Below, piece after piece: positions 52,991 to 61,663 of a stretch of 64,000 nucleotides of DNA (position 1 is its first letter; each line of letters opens with the position of its first letter). Source of the DNA: CAYWXV01 sp964462535 (GTDB lineage: Bacteria > Bacteroidota > Ignavibacteria > OLB7). A program made the translations under genes and the position numbers. The stretch covers positions 124,001 through 188,000 of the forward strand of contig CAYWXV010000002.1 of the NCBI GenBank assembly GCA_964462535.1. The letters are read 5' to 3'. The notes under the pieces are model-generated. The model did no database searches and was not told the origin of the DNA. It saw only the letters and a list, made by a program, of their open reading frames with translations.

Positions 52991-53032
52991 AAACGACAGC
53001 TGGTAGACCGCGGGCCTGACGCGCGGTTTACG

Positions 53033-53263
53033 TCAATAGTCCTCGTTGTCCTCTTCGTAGAAGAGGTCGTCGTGGTTCATGGCCTCTGGCCAAATGTCTT
53101 CGATGCTGTCGTACACGGCGTCCTCTTCATCACTTAGGGCTTCCAGGTTCTCAATAACCTGCATGGGGGCGCCGGTGCGATTGGCATAATCGAGGAGTTC
53201 CTCCTTGGTGGCGGGCCAGGGTGCATCCTCCAGATACGAGGCAAGTTCGGGTGTCCACAGCAT
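53033..53263 (-). CDS. DUF2795-type small acidic protein
   Basis: 76 residues. The sequence MLWTPELASYLEDAPWPATKEELLDYANRTGAP (first 20: MLWTPELASYLEDAPWPATK) is typical of the DUF2795 proteins of Bacteroidota and relatives, followed by a very acidic tail (DDLFYEEDNEDY). Function unknown; the PWPATKEELLDYA helix-turn motif is the conserved core. It is transcribed alone between a promoter-like site and a hairpin terminator. Confidence 0.8.
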   Translation of the reverse strand: MLWTPELASYLEDAPWPATKEELLDYANRTGAPMQVIENLEALSDEEDAVYDSIEDIWPEAMNHDDLFYEEDNEDY

Positions 53264-53370
53264 GATCGGTCAACTCCTTTTCGCTCGGTTGTGGGTTGAG
53301 AATCCGCCCGCTGAATATGGACGAAACGCGGGATCGAACTCTCTGGACGAGGTCGCTGCTCAACGGGGCG

Positions 53371-53400
53371 CGAAAATAAGAACGTTTCGTTCAGATGCAA
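53371..53400 (-). promoter_or_regulatory. Candidate promoter of the DUF2795 gene with an internal palindrome
   Basis: Minus-strand TTG (53400-53398), a 19-nt spacer and TATTTTCG (53378-53371). Within the spacer, GAACGAAACGTTC (53392-53380) is a perfect 5-3-5 inverted repeat that could be an operator. Confidence 0.4.
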
Positions 53401-53433
53401 GTCCCCCTTGAAATTCGATGCATCGCCGAACCG

Positions 53434-54459
53434 CTAGGCGTTGCTGTATCGTTGTATGATGTTTGGGATCAGGTACTCCTTGAACGCCCGCTCGGCCGTG
53501 TACGCAGGCTGATATCCCCAGTCCTCCCGAGCCCTTGTGTCGTCTACGTCGGCCGGCCATGTGTCCAGAATTCCCTGGCGCCGGTTGTCGACATCAAACG
53601 TGATGTCAGCACCGGGAAAGGCCGACAGCGTAAGCGTCCGGACCTCGTCCGCGGACGGAGCGAACGCACCCACATTGTAGACGGTGGAGCTCAGTTGCTC
53701 CTCACGAGCATTGAAGAGTCCGATGAGGGCGTCGATGGCATCCGGCATAGCCATGAAGGGAATCCGTGTGTCGGGTCGGGCGAAACAGGCGTAGACCTCC
53801 CCCTGGGCCGCCGCGTGTAGCATTTCCGGTGCGTAGTCACTCGTTCCACCTGACGGGACTGTGAAGGCGCTGATAAGTCCCGGAAAGCGAATTGCCCGAA
53901 AGTCGACGTGAAAGAGATCCCGGTCGGCCGCCAGCTGGCGGTAGTGCTTCGAGTAATATCTCCCCAGATGCTCGCAGGCAAGCTTGTTGACACCATACAT
54001 GGTGGTAGGCATCAGGTGGTCCTCCTCCTTCACACGTCCTGCGGACACCTTTGCGTCGAGCGTCGGGAGTCCGTACGCCGCGATGGAACTGGGGAAGATG
54101 AACCGCGTGTTCCTACCGGCGTTGCGCGCCTCCCCCACACCCAGCCTCAAAAGGTTCAACGTCCCCTGCACGTTGATGTCGTGGGCAGTTTCAGGTATGA
54201 ATTCACCTCGCGTCGAAAGCATTGCCGCAAGGTGGAAGATCCCTTCTATCTCGTACTGAGCCGATATGCGCTCGAGAAGGTTGGTGTCGAGAATCGAGCC
54301 CACGATGGCCTCGGAACACATCGCGGCCTGCGCAGGTTCAAGGGGACGCACGTCGAGCGCGACGACGTTGTAGTCACCCTGACCGGCCAGCCGTTCTATC
54401 AGGCCATGGCCAATCTCACCACCGGCGCCCGAAATGAGAAGTACTGGTTTGCGAATCAT
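53434..54459 (-). CDS. SDR-type L-threonine 3-dehydrogenase (probable)
   Basis: 341 residues from the ATG at 54457-54459; the 30 codons upstream are not conserved-looking. Rossmann motif GAGGEIGHGL, IFHLAAMLS, catalytic FIFPSSIAAYG and YGVNKLACEHLG (YxxxK). The stretch RFPGLISAFTVPSGGTSDYA with PFMAMPDAIDALI is characteristic of the epimerase-like threonine dehydrogenases that oxidise L-threonine to 2-amino-3-ketobutyrate with NAD. The usual partner kbl is not in the window. A general NAD-dependent epimerase is the alternative. Confidence 0.75.
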   Translation of the reverse strand: MIRKPVLLISGAGGEIGHGLIERLAGQGDYNVVALDVRPLEPAQAAMCSEAIVGSILDTNLLERISAQYEIEGIFHLAAMLSTRGEFIPETAHDINVQGTLNLLRLGVGEARNAGRNTRFIFPSSIAAYGLPTLDAKVSAGRVKEEDHLMPTTMYGVNKLACEHLGRYYSKHYRQLAADRDLFHVDFRAIRFPGLISAFTVPSGGTSDYAPEMLHAAAQGEVYACFARPDTRIPFMAMPDAIDALIGLFNAREEQLSSTVYNVGAFAPSADEVRTLTLSAFPGADITFDVDNRRQGILDTWPADVDDTRAREDWGYQPAYTAERAFKEYLIPNIIQRYSNA

Positions 54460-54502
54460 GAATCCGGTTGGAATGTCTGGATGTGACGCGGCGTTCGGGT
54501 CG

Positions 54503-54772
54503 TCATGAACGAACCACGAATCCGTTGAATCGCTGGAGATCGAGTTCAATCGTTTCTACGCGATCGACGCGTGCGCCCGTCGGCCCCAACTCGATCTGCT
54601 CGCGAAATGACAGGAGATTCTCGCGAGTCCCTGTCGCAACTATCTCAACGCACCCGTCCGGCCTGTTCCGGATCCATCCACGGATGTCGAATGCCTCGGC
54701 CATACAGGTCGCATGGTACCGAAAGCCAACTCGCTGAACCCGTCCGAACACGAGATACTGGTGGGTCGTCAT
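54503..54772 (-). CDS. acyP: Acylphosphatase
   Basis: 89 residues from the ATG at 54770-54772. The active-site loop GRVQRVGFRYHA includes the phosphate-binding Arg, and GWIRNRPDGCVEIVATG has the catalytic Asn. It hydrolyses carboxyl-phosphate bonds such as acetyl phosphate. The length is typical. The gap to the next genes is short (35-44 nt), so it may belong to the run 56285-53434. Confidence 0.93.
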   Translation of the reverse strand: MTTHQYLVFGRVQRVGFRYHATCMAEAFDIRGWIRNRPDGCVEIVATGTRENLLSFREQIELGPTGARVDRVETIELDLQRFNGFVVRS

Positions 54773-54807
54773 AACAGGGCCGCGCAAATATCCGATATCG
54801 AATCGGA

Positions 54808-55635
54808 TTACTGTTGATCGATCCAGTCTGAGAGAATACGGACGTATTCGTCGATGCCGATCGATTGCGGTACGTTGTCGTGAACGGCACCAGGGACCGG
54901 AATCAGACGCTTCGGTTCGTTGGCGGCCTCGAATACAACGCGACCGTTGTCCCGATACCGTACGAAATCGTCGCTAAGCCCGTGCAGTAGGAGGACCGGC
55001 GCGGTGACCCGACCGATGCCCGACACGTTGTCGAACGTGCCGTCCGTCAACCATCCCCGTTGAAAGTCGAAGATCGCTCCCCCCTGTACAAGTGCAGTGG
55101 CCGACGCAAACGGGGACTCGACGATCACGGCTCGCGGCTGCAACCGCGTTCCTGCGAGGTGGATGGCCGGGTAGCACCCCAGAGAGAACCCGTAGACGAC
55201 GACAGAATCATCCGGCACGCCGTTGGCTCGGATCCATGCAAGTGCAGCCTCGGCGTCCTCCTTCAGACCAGGCTCTGAGGACTCTCCGGTCGACATCCCG
55301 AACCCTCGGTAGTCGATTGTGACGACGCTTGCACCCAGCCTGCCCAGGTACTCGACGCGGTCCCAGTACTGGTCCATGTTCTCCTTGTTGCCGTGGAGAT
55401 ACAGGACCGTGAGACCCGGACGATGACCGTTTGAACGGAGGCGATAACCATAAATCGTCTCACCCCCACTTCGCAGCGTAAGGGGTTCGAGGAGAGAATC
55501 GAGGCGTTGAGGGGGGTGATACCGATCAAGCGGTTCAGTATTGAAGAGGAAGCTGTCCATGTCGGCGCAACCGGCCAGGAGCGCCATGCCGATGGCCAAT
55601 GCCGTCCAGGAAATGGGGTGCAGACGCGTTACCAT
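54808..55635 (-). CDS. Lipoprotein alpha/beta-hydrolase
   Basis: 275 residues from the ATG at 55633-55635. The signal peptide ends in lipobox ALLAGC. Hydrolase fold of the ABHD13/BEM46-like type: LYLHGNKENMDQYWDR, TIDYRGFGMSTG, nucleophile GFSLGC, acid in HGLSDDFVRY, and His in GAVHDNVPQ. It is probably an esterase or thioesterase on the periplasmic face; the substrate is unknown. The start overlaps the end of the following lipoprotein gene by 7 nt. Confidence 0.87.
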   Translation of the reverse strand: MVTRLHPISWTALAIGMALLAGCADMDSFLFNTEPLDRYHPPQRLDSLLEPLTLRSGGETIYGYRLRSNGHRPGLTVLYLHGNKENMDQYWDRVEYLGRLGASVVTIDYRGFGMSTGESSEPGLKEDAEAALAWIRANGVPDDSVVVYGFSLGCYPAIHLAGTRLQPRAVIVESPFASATALVQGGAIFDFQRGWLTDGTFDNVSGIGRVTAPVLLLHGLSDDFVRYRDNGRVVFEAANEPKRLIPVPGAVHDNVPQSIGIDEYVRILSDWIDQQ

Positions 55636-56285
55636 GAGAACTCCAGTCCAATCGATGGTGCGATTCCCCCTCGTCCGCCGGGATGAACGTACTCGACTGT
55701 AGCGTCCGTGCGAACATTTGCACCGAGCCACTTCAATTCCGTCAGGAGACGTGTGCCGGATCCCACCTCCCATCGGCACCCAACGAACGGGCTGACGACC
55801 ATCCGTTCCGGATCGGGGTCGTAATCATAAGCGTACGGCAACCAGAGAACGTCGAGCCCGCCGTACGTCCGCTCGCCAACGAAGGGGAGCGAGTAGATCA
55901 TCGACACGGCAGGGTAGATCCGGATACGATCGGACACGCCCGACTTGAAACTGGCGTACAGGAGAACTCTTGGCTCAATCGTCATGGTTCCTGACTGATG
56001 ATCGATTGGGAACCATGCGAGCCCGGCGTCCATCGAAACCAGGGAATAAGCGAGCGGGAGTAGGTAGACGTTCCCCTCCAGATCAAGGTCACCCTTCAGA
56101 CCGTACCGGCCACCAACACTTGCATTGGGGATCGGGACGTACGTGTCGAACGCAGACACGAGTGGCCCCCCAACAGCCACGTTGGGATGAAACTCACCGG
56201 TCCCGGATGGACGAAGTGCAGCGTGCGGGGCGCACGCCGCGAGAATCGCCGGAACCATAAGAATCCACTTAAAGTGATTCTTCAT
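55629..56285 (-). CDS. Uncharacterised lipoprotein, small barrel-like
   Basis: 218 residues. The signal peptide ends in ILAACAP (lipobox LAAC). The mature part is rich in alternating strands with aromatic girdles (SVGGRYGLKGDLDLEGNVYLL, TMTIEPRVLLYASFKSG, SPFVGCRWEVGSGT) and ends GLEFSW, so a small outer-membrane barrel is possible. I do not recognise the family. It is the first gene of the run with the lipoprotein hydrolase (7-nt overlap). Confidence 0.65.
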   Translation of the reverse strand: MKNHFKWILMVPAILAACAPHAALRPSGTGEFHPNVAVGGPLVSAFDTYVPIPNASVGGRYGLKGDLDLEGNVYLLPLAYSLVSMDAGLAWFPIDHQSGTMTIEPRVLLYASFKSGVSDRIRIYPAVSMIYSLPFVGERTYGGLDVLWLPYAYDYDPDPERMVVSPFVGCRWEVGSGTRLLTELKWLGANVRTDATVEYVHPGGRGGIAPSIGLEFSW

Positions 56286-56369
56286 TTACTTTCTCTATTG
56301 CGTTCTCTATCCATCGCATAGAACTTGTGAACACAGACGATTTGTACTGCCCAATCTGTCGGCCGATCG

Positions 56370-56377
56370 TAGATTTG
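56370..56377 (+). promoter_or_regulatory. Candidate -7 element (TAGATTTG) of ispH
   Basis: A perfect TAnnTTTG 43 nt before the ispH ATG. A CTG at the 20-nt spacing stands in for the TTG -33. Confidence 0.4.
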
Positions 56378-56420
56378 CAGACGATCAAATGCACACGCAC
56401 TCCCGCGATTCCATAGACCC

Positions 56421-57665
56421 ATGCGCTCCTTCGACATTCCGATCCACTATCGATCGCCGATAATTTCACGTGTTAAAGAGGGGCGCCGGGAAACCGACCG
56501 ACGTCGTCGTGACTTCTCTCCGACCGTGTTGGACCTGGGTCCGATTCGGCTGAAGATCGCCCGTCACTTCGGGTTCTGCTTCGGCGTGGAAAACGCCATC
56601 GAGATCGCCTATCGGACACTCGCAAGCAACCCTGAGAAGCGGATCTTTCTCCTTTCCGAGATGATCCACAATCCTCATGTGAACGACGATCTTCTGGCCC
56701 GGGGGGTACGATTCATCATGACCCCAGGTGGGGAACAGCTCGTACCGTGGTCAGATCTCACACCTGACGATGTCGTTATTGTCCCGGCATTTGGTACGAC
56801 GATCGAAATTGCCGAGCGGCTTGCCGAACGGAACATCGACCCATATACGTGGGACACGACCTGCCCGTTCGTCGAGAAGGTCTGGAACCGCTCGGACGAC
56901 CTGGGCCAGCGCGGTTTTACTGTCGTTGTGCACGGGAAGCCCACACACGAGGAGACCCGGGCCACATTCTCACACGCCCGGGCATCGGCGCCGACCGTCG
57001 TTGTGCGGAACATGGACGAGACGGAAAGACTGGCCGGCATTATCGAGGGTTTGACCCCGGTCGAGGAGTTCGCGGCGACCTTCGCATCGCAATCGAGCGA
57101 GGGGTTCGATCCGGAGAGGGATCTGGTGCGGTTAGGGGTCGTCAACCAGACGACAATGTTAGCCACGGAGACACAGGAAATAGCCGATCGGCTGCGGGAC
57201 GCACTCGCAGCGCGGTATGGTAGGGAGAGTCTGCACGACCACTTTGCGGACACGCGCGACACGCTGTGCTACGCCACGAACGAGAACCAGAACGCCACAC
57301 AGGCATTGACCGAGGCCGGGGCCGATTGCGCCATCGTCGTAGGCGGGTACAACAGCTCGAATACGTCGCATCTCGTCGAACTCCTCTCCGCCAGTATGAC
57401 GACCTGGTTCATCCGTGACGCGTCTGCAATGGTCTCGATGGACGAAATTCACCATTTCGACCTGAAACTGCACGATCGAATCCCATCACATGGATGGCTC
57501 CCAACGGTCCTCGATCGGCCTCTGGAAATTGCCATCACAAGCGGAGCCTCCTGTCCGGACGCCCTCGTGGATGAGGTTCTGGAGCGACTGGTCTCGTTCT
57601 TTCCCGGAGCGCGTAGTCTGGATGAGGGCGTCACAGAAGCCCTGCGTGCCTTGCAATCCCTCTGA
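56421..57665 (+). CDS. ispH: 4-hydroxy-3-methylbut-2-enyl diphosphate reductase
   Basis: 414 residues, the long-form IspH found in Bacteroidota and cyanobacteria. The three cluster cysteines are in HFGFCFGVENAI, WDTTCPFVEKVW and RDTLCYATNENQ; VVVHGKPTHEET holds the substrate His/Glu. It makes IPP and DMAPP at the end of the MEP pathway using reduced ferredoxin or flavodoxin. The extra C-terminal ITSGASCPD motif is normal. It overlaps coaX tail-to-tail by 35 nt. Confidence 0.95.
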   Translation: MRSFDIPIHYRSPIISRVKEGRRETDRRRRDFSPTVLDLGPIRLKIARHFGFCFGVENAIEIAYRTLASNPEKRIFLLSEMIHNPHVNDDLLARGVRFIMTPGGEQLVPWSDLTPDDVVIVPAFGTTIEIAERLAERNIDPYTWDTTCPFVEKVWNRSDDLGQRGFTVVVHGKPTHEETRATFSHARASAPTVVVRNMDETERLAGIIEGLTPVEEFAATFASQSSEGFDPERDLVRLGVVNQTTMLATETQEIADRLRDALAARYGRESLHDHFADTRDTLCYATNENQNATQALTEAGADCAIVVGGYNSSNTSHLVELLSASMTTWFIRDASAMVSMDEIHHFDLKLHDRIPSHGWLPTVLDRPLEIAITSGASCPDALVDEVLERLVSFFPGARSLDEGVTEALRALQSL

Positions 57666-58332
57666 ACAGCAGGAGGTCATCGACCACGGGAGCGGGCAGG
57701 TCGCCCGATGGGAAGTGTCCCGCCGCAAGCCGTGCGTCTCCCCCGGTCAGAACCAACATATAGGGAGCGGTGGAGGCAAACACCAGTGCGGCGATGCTCC
57801 TGACCAATCCGGCTATCGCATGCGTGGTGCCCAGGACGATTCCGTTCGCTACCGATTGGGCCGGCGTGCGCGCTGGGAGGCCAACTGGATGCGTCAGTTG
57901 TATCGCAGGGAGCGTTGGAATACGGTTGTGAAGTGCGTCAGCTGAGGTAGTGAATCCCGGCAAGATTGCGCCGAAGGTGGGCCGTCCCTCGAAAACTGCG
58001 TCGACGGTGATCGCTGTTCCACACGAGACGACGATGCCGTCCGCGTCCATTCCAATCAGATTCAGAACCCGATCGAGACCAAGATCGGACGGTGTATTGT
58101 ACGCACTCCCGACAAACGAGCCGAACTCGTTTGAGTGAAGCGACCGCACCCCTTCTTGTGACCCCCACATACCCGCAGGATCGACAACGATTTGCGGGGA
58201 TCCCGCTGCATAGGCTTGCGCAGCGCGTAGTTCGTCGAAGCGCCGAAGTCGCGCCCCCCCCTCCCCCTCCAGTGTACACACCTTCACGGTGGTGTTCCCT
58301 ACCTCAATCAGAAGGGGTGTCGGCAGGTTCAT
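57631..58332 (-). CDS. coaX: Type III pantothenate kinase
   Basis: 233 residues, slightly short of the usual 250 or so. ASKHA-fold motifs: EVGNTTVKV (phosphate 1), LGLDRVLNLIG (pantothenate and Mg), VSCGTAITVDAV, and FGAILPGFTTSADAL. First step of CoA synthesis; the type III enzyme is not feedback-inhibited by CoA. The stop region overlaps the ispH end. The start overlaps the stop of the DUF948-like gene by 4 nt. Confidence 0.9.
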   Translation of the reverse strand: MNLPTPLLIEVGNTTVKVCTLEGEGGARLRRFDELRAAQAYAAGSPQIVVDPAGMWGSQEGVRSLHSNEFGSFVGSAYNTPSDLGLDRVLNLIGMDADGIVVSCGTAITVDAVFEGRPTFGAILPGFTTSADALHNRIPTLPAIQLTHPVGLPARTPAQSVANGIVLGTTHAIAGLVRSIAALVFASTAPYMLVLTGGDARLAAGHFPSGDLPAPVVDDLLLFRGIARHAGLL

Positions 58333-58898
58333 TCCTCGATGTCGAGCTCGGCGTGAAGTGATCGTCCGTGACGGGCATCGCCATTGAGGTGACGCTTTGA
58401 ATCCTCGGGTACCCCGAGCTTCTGGCGAAACGCGCGCATGAACTCTCCCAGCGCGGAAAGCAGGACCGTAGCCTCTCGAATGGGCTTTTGCGCACTGGTC
58501 TGCACATCGTTTACAAGGTGAATCGCGCTCGACACCACTTGCTTTGCGTCGTGCACGACCGCCGTCGTGTCCTCGATGACATTGACTACGTTTCCGGTGA
58601 CGCGCCGTACGTTTCCGACGATCCCCTCGACCTCCGCCAACTGTCCGTTGACTCTGGCCACTGTGCCGTTGATCTGCTCAATCGTCCCCTCGATCTTCAG
58701 AGGGATCCCCTGAAGATTTCGAATAGTACCCTGAAGGTCTCCGCGTATCCCGGAAACCTCGGTCACCAGCTTGTCGATGGAATCCCCTGCACGATTGAAC
58801 AGGCCCTTCGATCCACGCAGCGAAATGCTGGCAACGATAAAGAGAACCGCAAGCGCCAGTAGCGCTATGGATCCAGATATGTAGAGTAGTAGTTCCAT
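58329..58898 (-). CDS. DUF948-like membrane-anchored coiled-coil protein
   Basis: 189 residues. One N-terminal TM (LLLYISGSIALLALAVLFIVA) is followed by a long heptad region with repeated hydrophobic/Gly rhythm (VTEVSGIRGDLQGTIRNLQG, VARVNGQLAEVEGIVGNVRR). This plan is that of DUF948 proteins, general-stress-type membrane proteins often found with YtxH genes, and a YtxH gene lies 357 nt upstream on the same strand. Role unknown. Confidence 0.7.
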   Translation of the reverse strand: MELLLYISGSIALLALAVLFIVASISLRGSKGLFNRAGDSIDKLVTEVSGIRGDLQGTIRNLQGIPLKIEGTIEQINGTVARVNGQLAEVEGIVGNVRRVTGNVVNVIEDTTAVVHDAKQVVSSAIHLVNDVQTSAQKPIREATVLLSALGEFMRAFRQKLGVPEDSKRHLNGDARHGRSLHAELDIEE

Positions 58899-59028
58899 GA
58901 TTTCCTCGTCTGGGCGCCTCTCTTATCTGCCGGGCATTCTCGAAATGGGCTACTCTGCCCATTGCGCTCGTGGCAACTCGACCCTGGTTCTCCACTACAT
59001 TGTGCTCACCGTACCGGCAGAAAAAGAG

Positions 59029-59058
59029 CGTCCGGAGAGAGACGTCCCCCTCCGGACG
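59029..59058 (-). terminator. Intrinsic terminator serving the YtxH gene
   Basis: CGTCCGGAG (59029-59037) pairs with CTCCGGACG (59050-59058). On the minus strand it is followed by CTCTTTTTCTG. The mobile-element copy B lies between it and the YtxH stop. The rest of 58899-59100 holds no gene. Confidence 0.7.
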
Positions 59059-59100
59059 TCTCGATTTCACTCGTCCAGATTCCGACTGGAGGTAGCCGGA

Positions 59101-59258
59101 CTAGCAGACTGTTGAATGGCTCACGGATCACAAGCGTTATTCAAATCACGCGAGATAAGGACGCTCGACGGGGAGCGCGTCAGGCATACCGGCAGCACGC
59201 CGCCGTGAGCGATGCGCAGCGCAACGTGGAGATCGCGCCTATTTCAACAGGCTCCTAG
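59101..59258. mobile_element. CTAG-bounded 158-bp repeat, copy B (MITE-like)
   Basis: Starts CTAGCAGACTGTTGAA and ends TTCAACAGGCTCCTAG, so the ends form an inverted repeat G(C/G)AG(A/C)CTGTTGAA directly inside duplicated TA of CTAG. It has exactly the same length as copy A. It sits between the YtxH stop codon, which it supplies (CTA at 59255-59257), and that gene's terminator, as expected of an insertion into a 3' untranslated region. No coding frame of note. Confidence 0.6.
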
Positions 59259-59686
59259 GAGCGCATCTCCTCTTTGAATGCATCGGCGCCTGCCTTGGCT
59301 GCGTCGACAAACTTTCCGGTGGACTCCTTGACGTCACCAGCTACCTTGCTGGTGGCCGTTGCCGCCTTGCTTCGGGCGTCGGTGACGATCCGTTCGGCAT
59401 CAGTCAGGATAGAGGCAGCCTTGTCACGAGCATCCCCGATGATTGATTCCGCGCGCTGCTTCCCCTCGTTGATAATTTCCTTCGATCGAACGCGAGCCTT
59501 GTTTATCGCCTCGCCGGCGCGATCAATGTAGTCATTCGTCCGCTCGGTTATGTCGCTTCGCAACTCGCGCCCGCTCTTGGGGGCGAATAGCAGGGCAAGA
59601 GCCGCCCCGACGACGCCACCGGTGAACAATCCAATCAATAATCCTTTACCGAGGCCACTGGCCTCGCCTGCTTCATAGTCAGCCAT
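59255..59686 (-). CDS. YtxH-domain protein
   Basis: 143 residues from the ATG at 59684-59686, chosen for GGAGG located 9-13 nt upstream. One TM with the YtxH pattern GKGLLIGLFTGGVVGAALALLFAPKSGRELR, whose core is LFAPKSGRELR. A long Ala/Lys/Asp-rich amphipathic helix follows (ARDKAASILTDAERIVTDARSK). Members are implicated in stress and envelope organisation, without a firm molecular function. It is probably a functional companion of the DUF948-like protein. Confidence 0.85.
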   Translation of the reverse strand: MADYEAGEASGLGKGLLIGLFTGGVVGAALALLFAPKSGRELRSDITERTNDYIDRAGEAINKARVRSKEIINEGKQRAESIIGDARDKAASILTDAERIVTDARSKAATATSKVAGDVKESTGKFVDAAKAGADAFKEEMRS

Positions 59687-59853
59687 GATGTAATCCTCCT
59701 CTTCGGTAAGTTGCGACCCCTTCCGTGGTCGACAGTGTACAGTATACGGCAAAACGACCTTTCGCGCCAGCGTGAGACAACGCCGCGTGTGGGGTGTGAT
59801 GCAAACGCATCATCGCGTACTCCGAATCTCTCATTCAGCAACCCGAAACCGCC

Positions 59854-60696
59854 ATGTCCACCTACTCCGCTCTGACGTGCCGAGGGAACCGAGACGCGTT
59901 GGAGACGCTTGCAGCACTCGGCGAGTCCCTGCCGATTACCGGCATTCTGGACGAGGGCGACTGCATAACGTACTACTTCGATGACGGTGTGCTTACTCCG
60001 GCCATCATCGAGTCGATATCGTCATGGATTCCTCGTGGATCCGACGTTCAGATCGAGACGACGAGCGTTGAGGAGCAGAATTGGAACGCTGAATTTGAGA
60101 AGTCGCTCGAGCCCGTTCGTGTCGGGCCGGATCTGGTCATTACGCAAAGCTGGAATTCGGCCCTTGTGGCGGGCCCCAATGACCTCGTCATTACGATCGA
60201 CCCCAAGATGTCGTTCGGCACCGGACACCACGAATCGACGCGTCTCATCGCGACGCTCCTCCGCCGCCTGGAGTTGAGCTCCAGACGCGTCCTGGACATC
60301 GGCACGGGGACTGGACTGCTGGCAATCGTCGCCGCGAAGATGGGGGCAGAATATGTGGAGGCTATCGACAACAACGAATGGGCGGTCGAAAACACACACG
60401 AGAACGTGTTGTTGAACGGAGCGAACGACGTGATTGTCCGCCTGGGTGAGCTAGCTGACGTCGTGGCCACCGATTTCGACGTCATTCTTGCGAACATTCA
60501 CCGGAACGTGATCATGGAACTTCTCCCCAGAATGTATGAGAAGCTCTCCACCCGTCCCGATGCGTCCCTGTTGACGTCGGGTGTTCTGATCGAGGACTAT
60601 GACTCGCTCGTCGAAGCCGCAGCCAACATCGGACTCGAGCCGATTGAGGATGAGAGAGAGAATGAGTGGATCGCAACCCGGTTCGTGAGGGCATGA
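59854..60696 (+). CDS. prmA: Ribosomal protein L11 methyltransferase
   Basis: 280 residues. The N-terminal substrate-recognition domain has EEQNWNAEFEKSLEPVRVG. The class I SAM domain has DPKMSFGTGHHESTRL, DIGTGTGLLAIVAAKMGA and the catalytic DVILANIHRNVI (motif IV, NIxxN). It trimethylates L11. The stop overlaps the Ppx/GppA start (ATGA). Confidence 0.95.
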   Translation: MSTYSALTCRGNRDALETLAALGESLPITGILDEGDCITYYFDDGVLTPAIIESISSWIPRGSDVQIETTSVEEQNWNAEFEKSLEPVRVGPDLVITQSWNSALVAGPNDLVITIDPKMSFGTGHHESTRLIATLLRRLELSSRRVLDIGTGTGLLAIVAAKMGAEYVEAIDNNEWAVENTHENVLLNGANDVIVRLGELADVVATDFDVILANIHRNVIMELLPRMYEKLSTRPDASLLTSGVLIEDYDSLVEAAANIGLEPIEDERENEWIATRFVRA

Positions 60697-61616
60697 TCGT
60701 CTCGTCGATCGATATCGGAACGAACACGGTTTTGATGGCCACCGTCCAGATTCTGAGCGATGGGACGACTCGTGTGTTGGGTGATGAGCATGCGATTGCG
60801 CGTCTGGGCAAGGGAGTCGACGCGCATAGGCGGATCGATGACGATGCAGTCGAGCGGGTCGCGACCGTTCTTCGCCGGTACCGTGGCGTGGCTACATCGC
60901 TTGGTGCAGAGAGGATCGTCTGCTTTGGAACGAGCGCCCTCCGTGATGCATCCAACCGCGAAGATTTCATCGAGCAAATCCGAGCGCGAACGGGATGTGA
61001 GGTAACCGTCCTGAGCGGTGACGAAGAGGCCCGCTACACCTTCTCGGGGGCCTTGTTTGGCCTCGACGATTTCATCGACGCTTCCGCACCCTGCGCGGTC
61101 TTGGACATCGGTGGAGGGAGTACAGAGCTTGCCGTTGGAACACGAGCTGGTGGCGTGGTGCAGAGCATGAGTATTGACATCGGGGCCGTTCGCTTGACGG
61201 AACGGTTCTTTGCGGCTGCCCCACCCGCTCCCACGGAACTGTCGCTCGCGAGGCATTGGACGGAATCACTCGTCGCCTCGATGTTCGACCTGCCATCCTC
61301 TGCCACACTGATTGGCGTTGCAGGTACCGTCACGACTCTAGGTGCGTTGGCGTCCGGGCACGACCGCTTCGACGAGAACGGGCTCAACGGTTACCGCCTG
61401 ACTTCGGAAGCTATAGCTCAGTGGGTCGGCCGACTCTCTGCGATGCGGCTGGACGATATCCGAGCGTTGAAGGGGGTCCACCCGGAACGCGCCGACATAC
61501 TCCTCGGTGGTGCAATCATACTCGACGCGGCAATTGCTCGACTGCGTGTCGATTCGATTATGGTGAGCACCAGAGGGGTTCGATACGGGATGGCCCTGGC
61601 GACAGATCGAGGATAG
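60693..61616 (+). CDS. Ppx/GppA-family phosphatase
   Basis: 307 residues from ATG 60693. ASKHA phosphatase motifs: SSIDIGTNTVLMA, VRCFGTSALRDA-type strand (VCFGTSALRDASNR), DIGGGSTELAVG and GVAGTVTTLGALASG. It hydrolyses exopolyphosphate and/or pppGpp; the short form lacking the C-terminal HD domain is common. Coupled to prmA, though no functional link is known. Confidence 0.9.
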   Translation: MIVSSIDIGTNTVLMATVQILSDGTTRVLGDEHAIARLGKGVDAHRRIDDDAVERVATVLRRYRGVATSLGAERIVCFGTSALRDASNREDFIEQIRARTGCEVTVLSGDEEARYTFSGALFGLDDFIDASAPCAVLDIGGGSTELAVGTRAGGVVQSMSIDIGAVRLTERFFAAAPPAPTELSLARHWTESLVASMFDLPSSATLIGVAGTVTTLGALASGHDRFDENGLNGYRLTSEAIAQWVGRLSAMRLDDIRALKGVHPERADILLGGAIILDAAIARLRVDSIMVSTRGVRYGMALATDRG

Positions 61617-61663
61617 ACGTCCCGCCGCCGGATTTGACGTACACGCGTCAGTGGAAGGCGTTC

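Noticed and set aside
59117..59258. Possible short peptide inside repeat copy B
   Set aside because: The corresponding frame in copy A is broken by stops and the residues are not conserved, so the element is not protein-coding.
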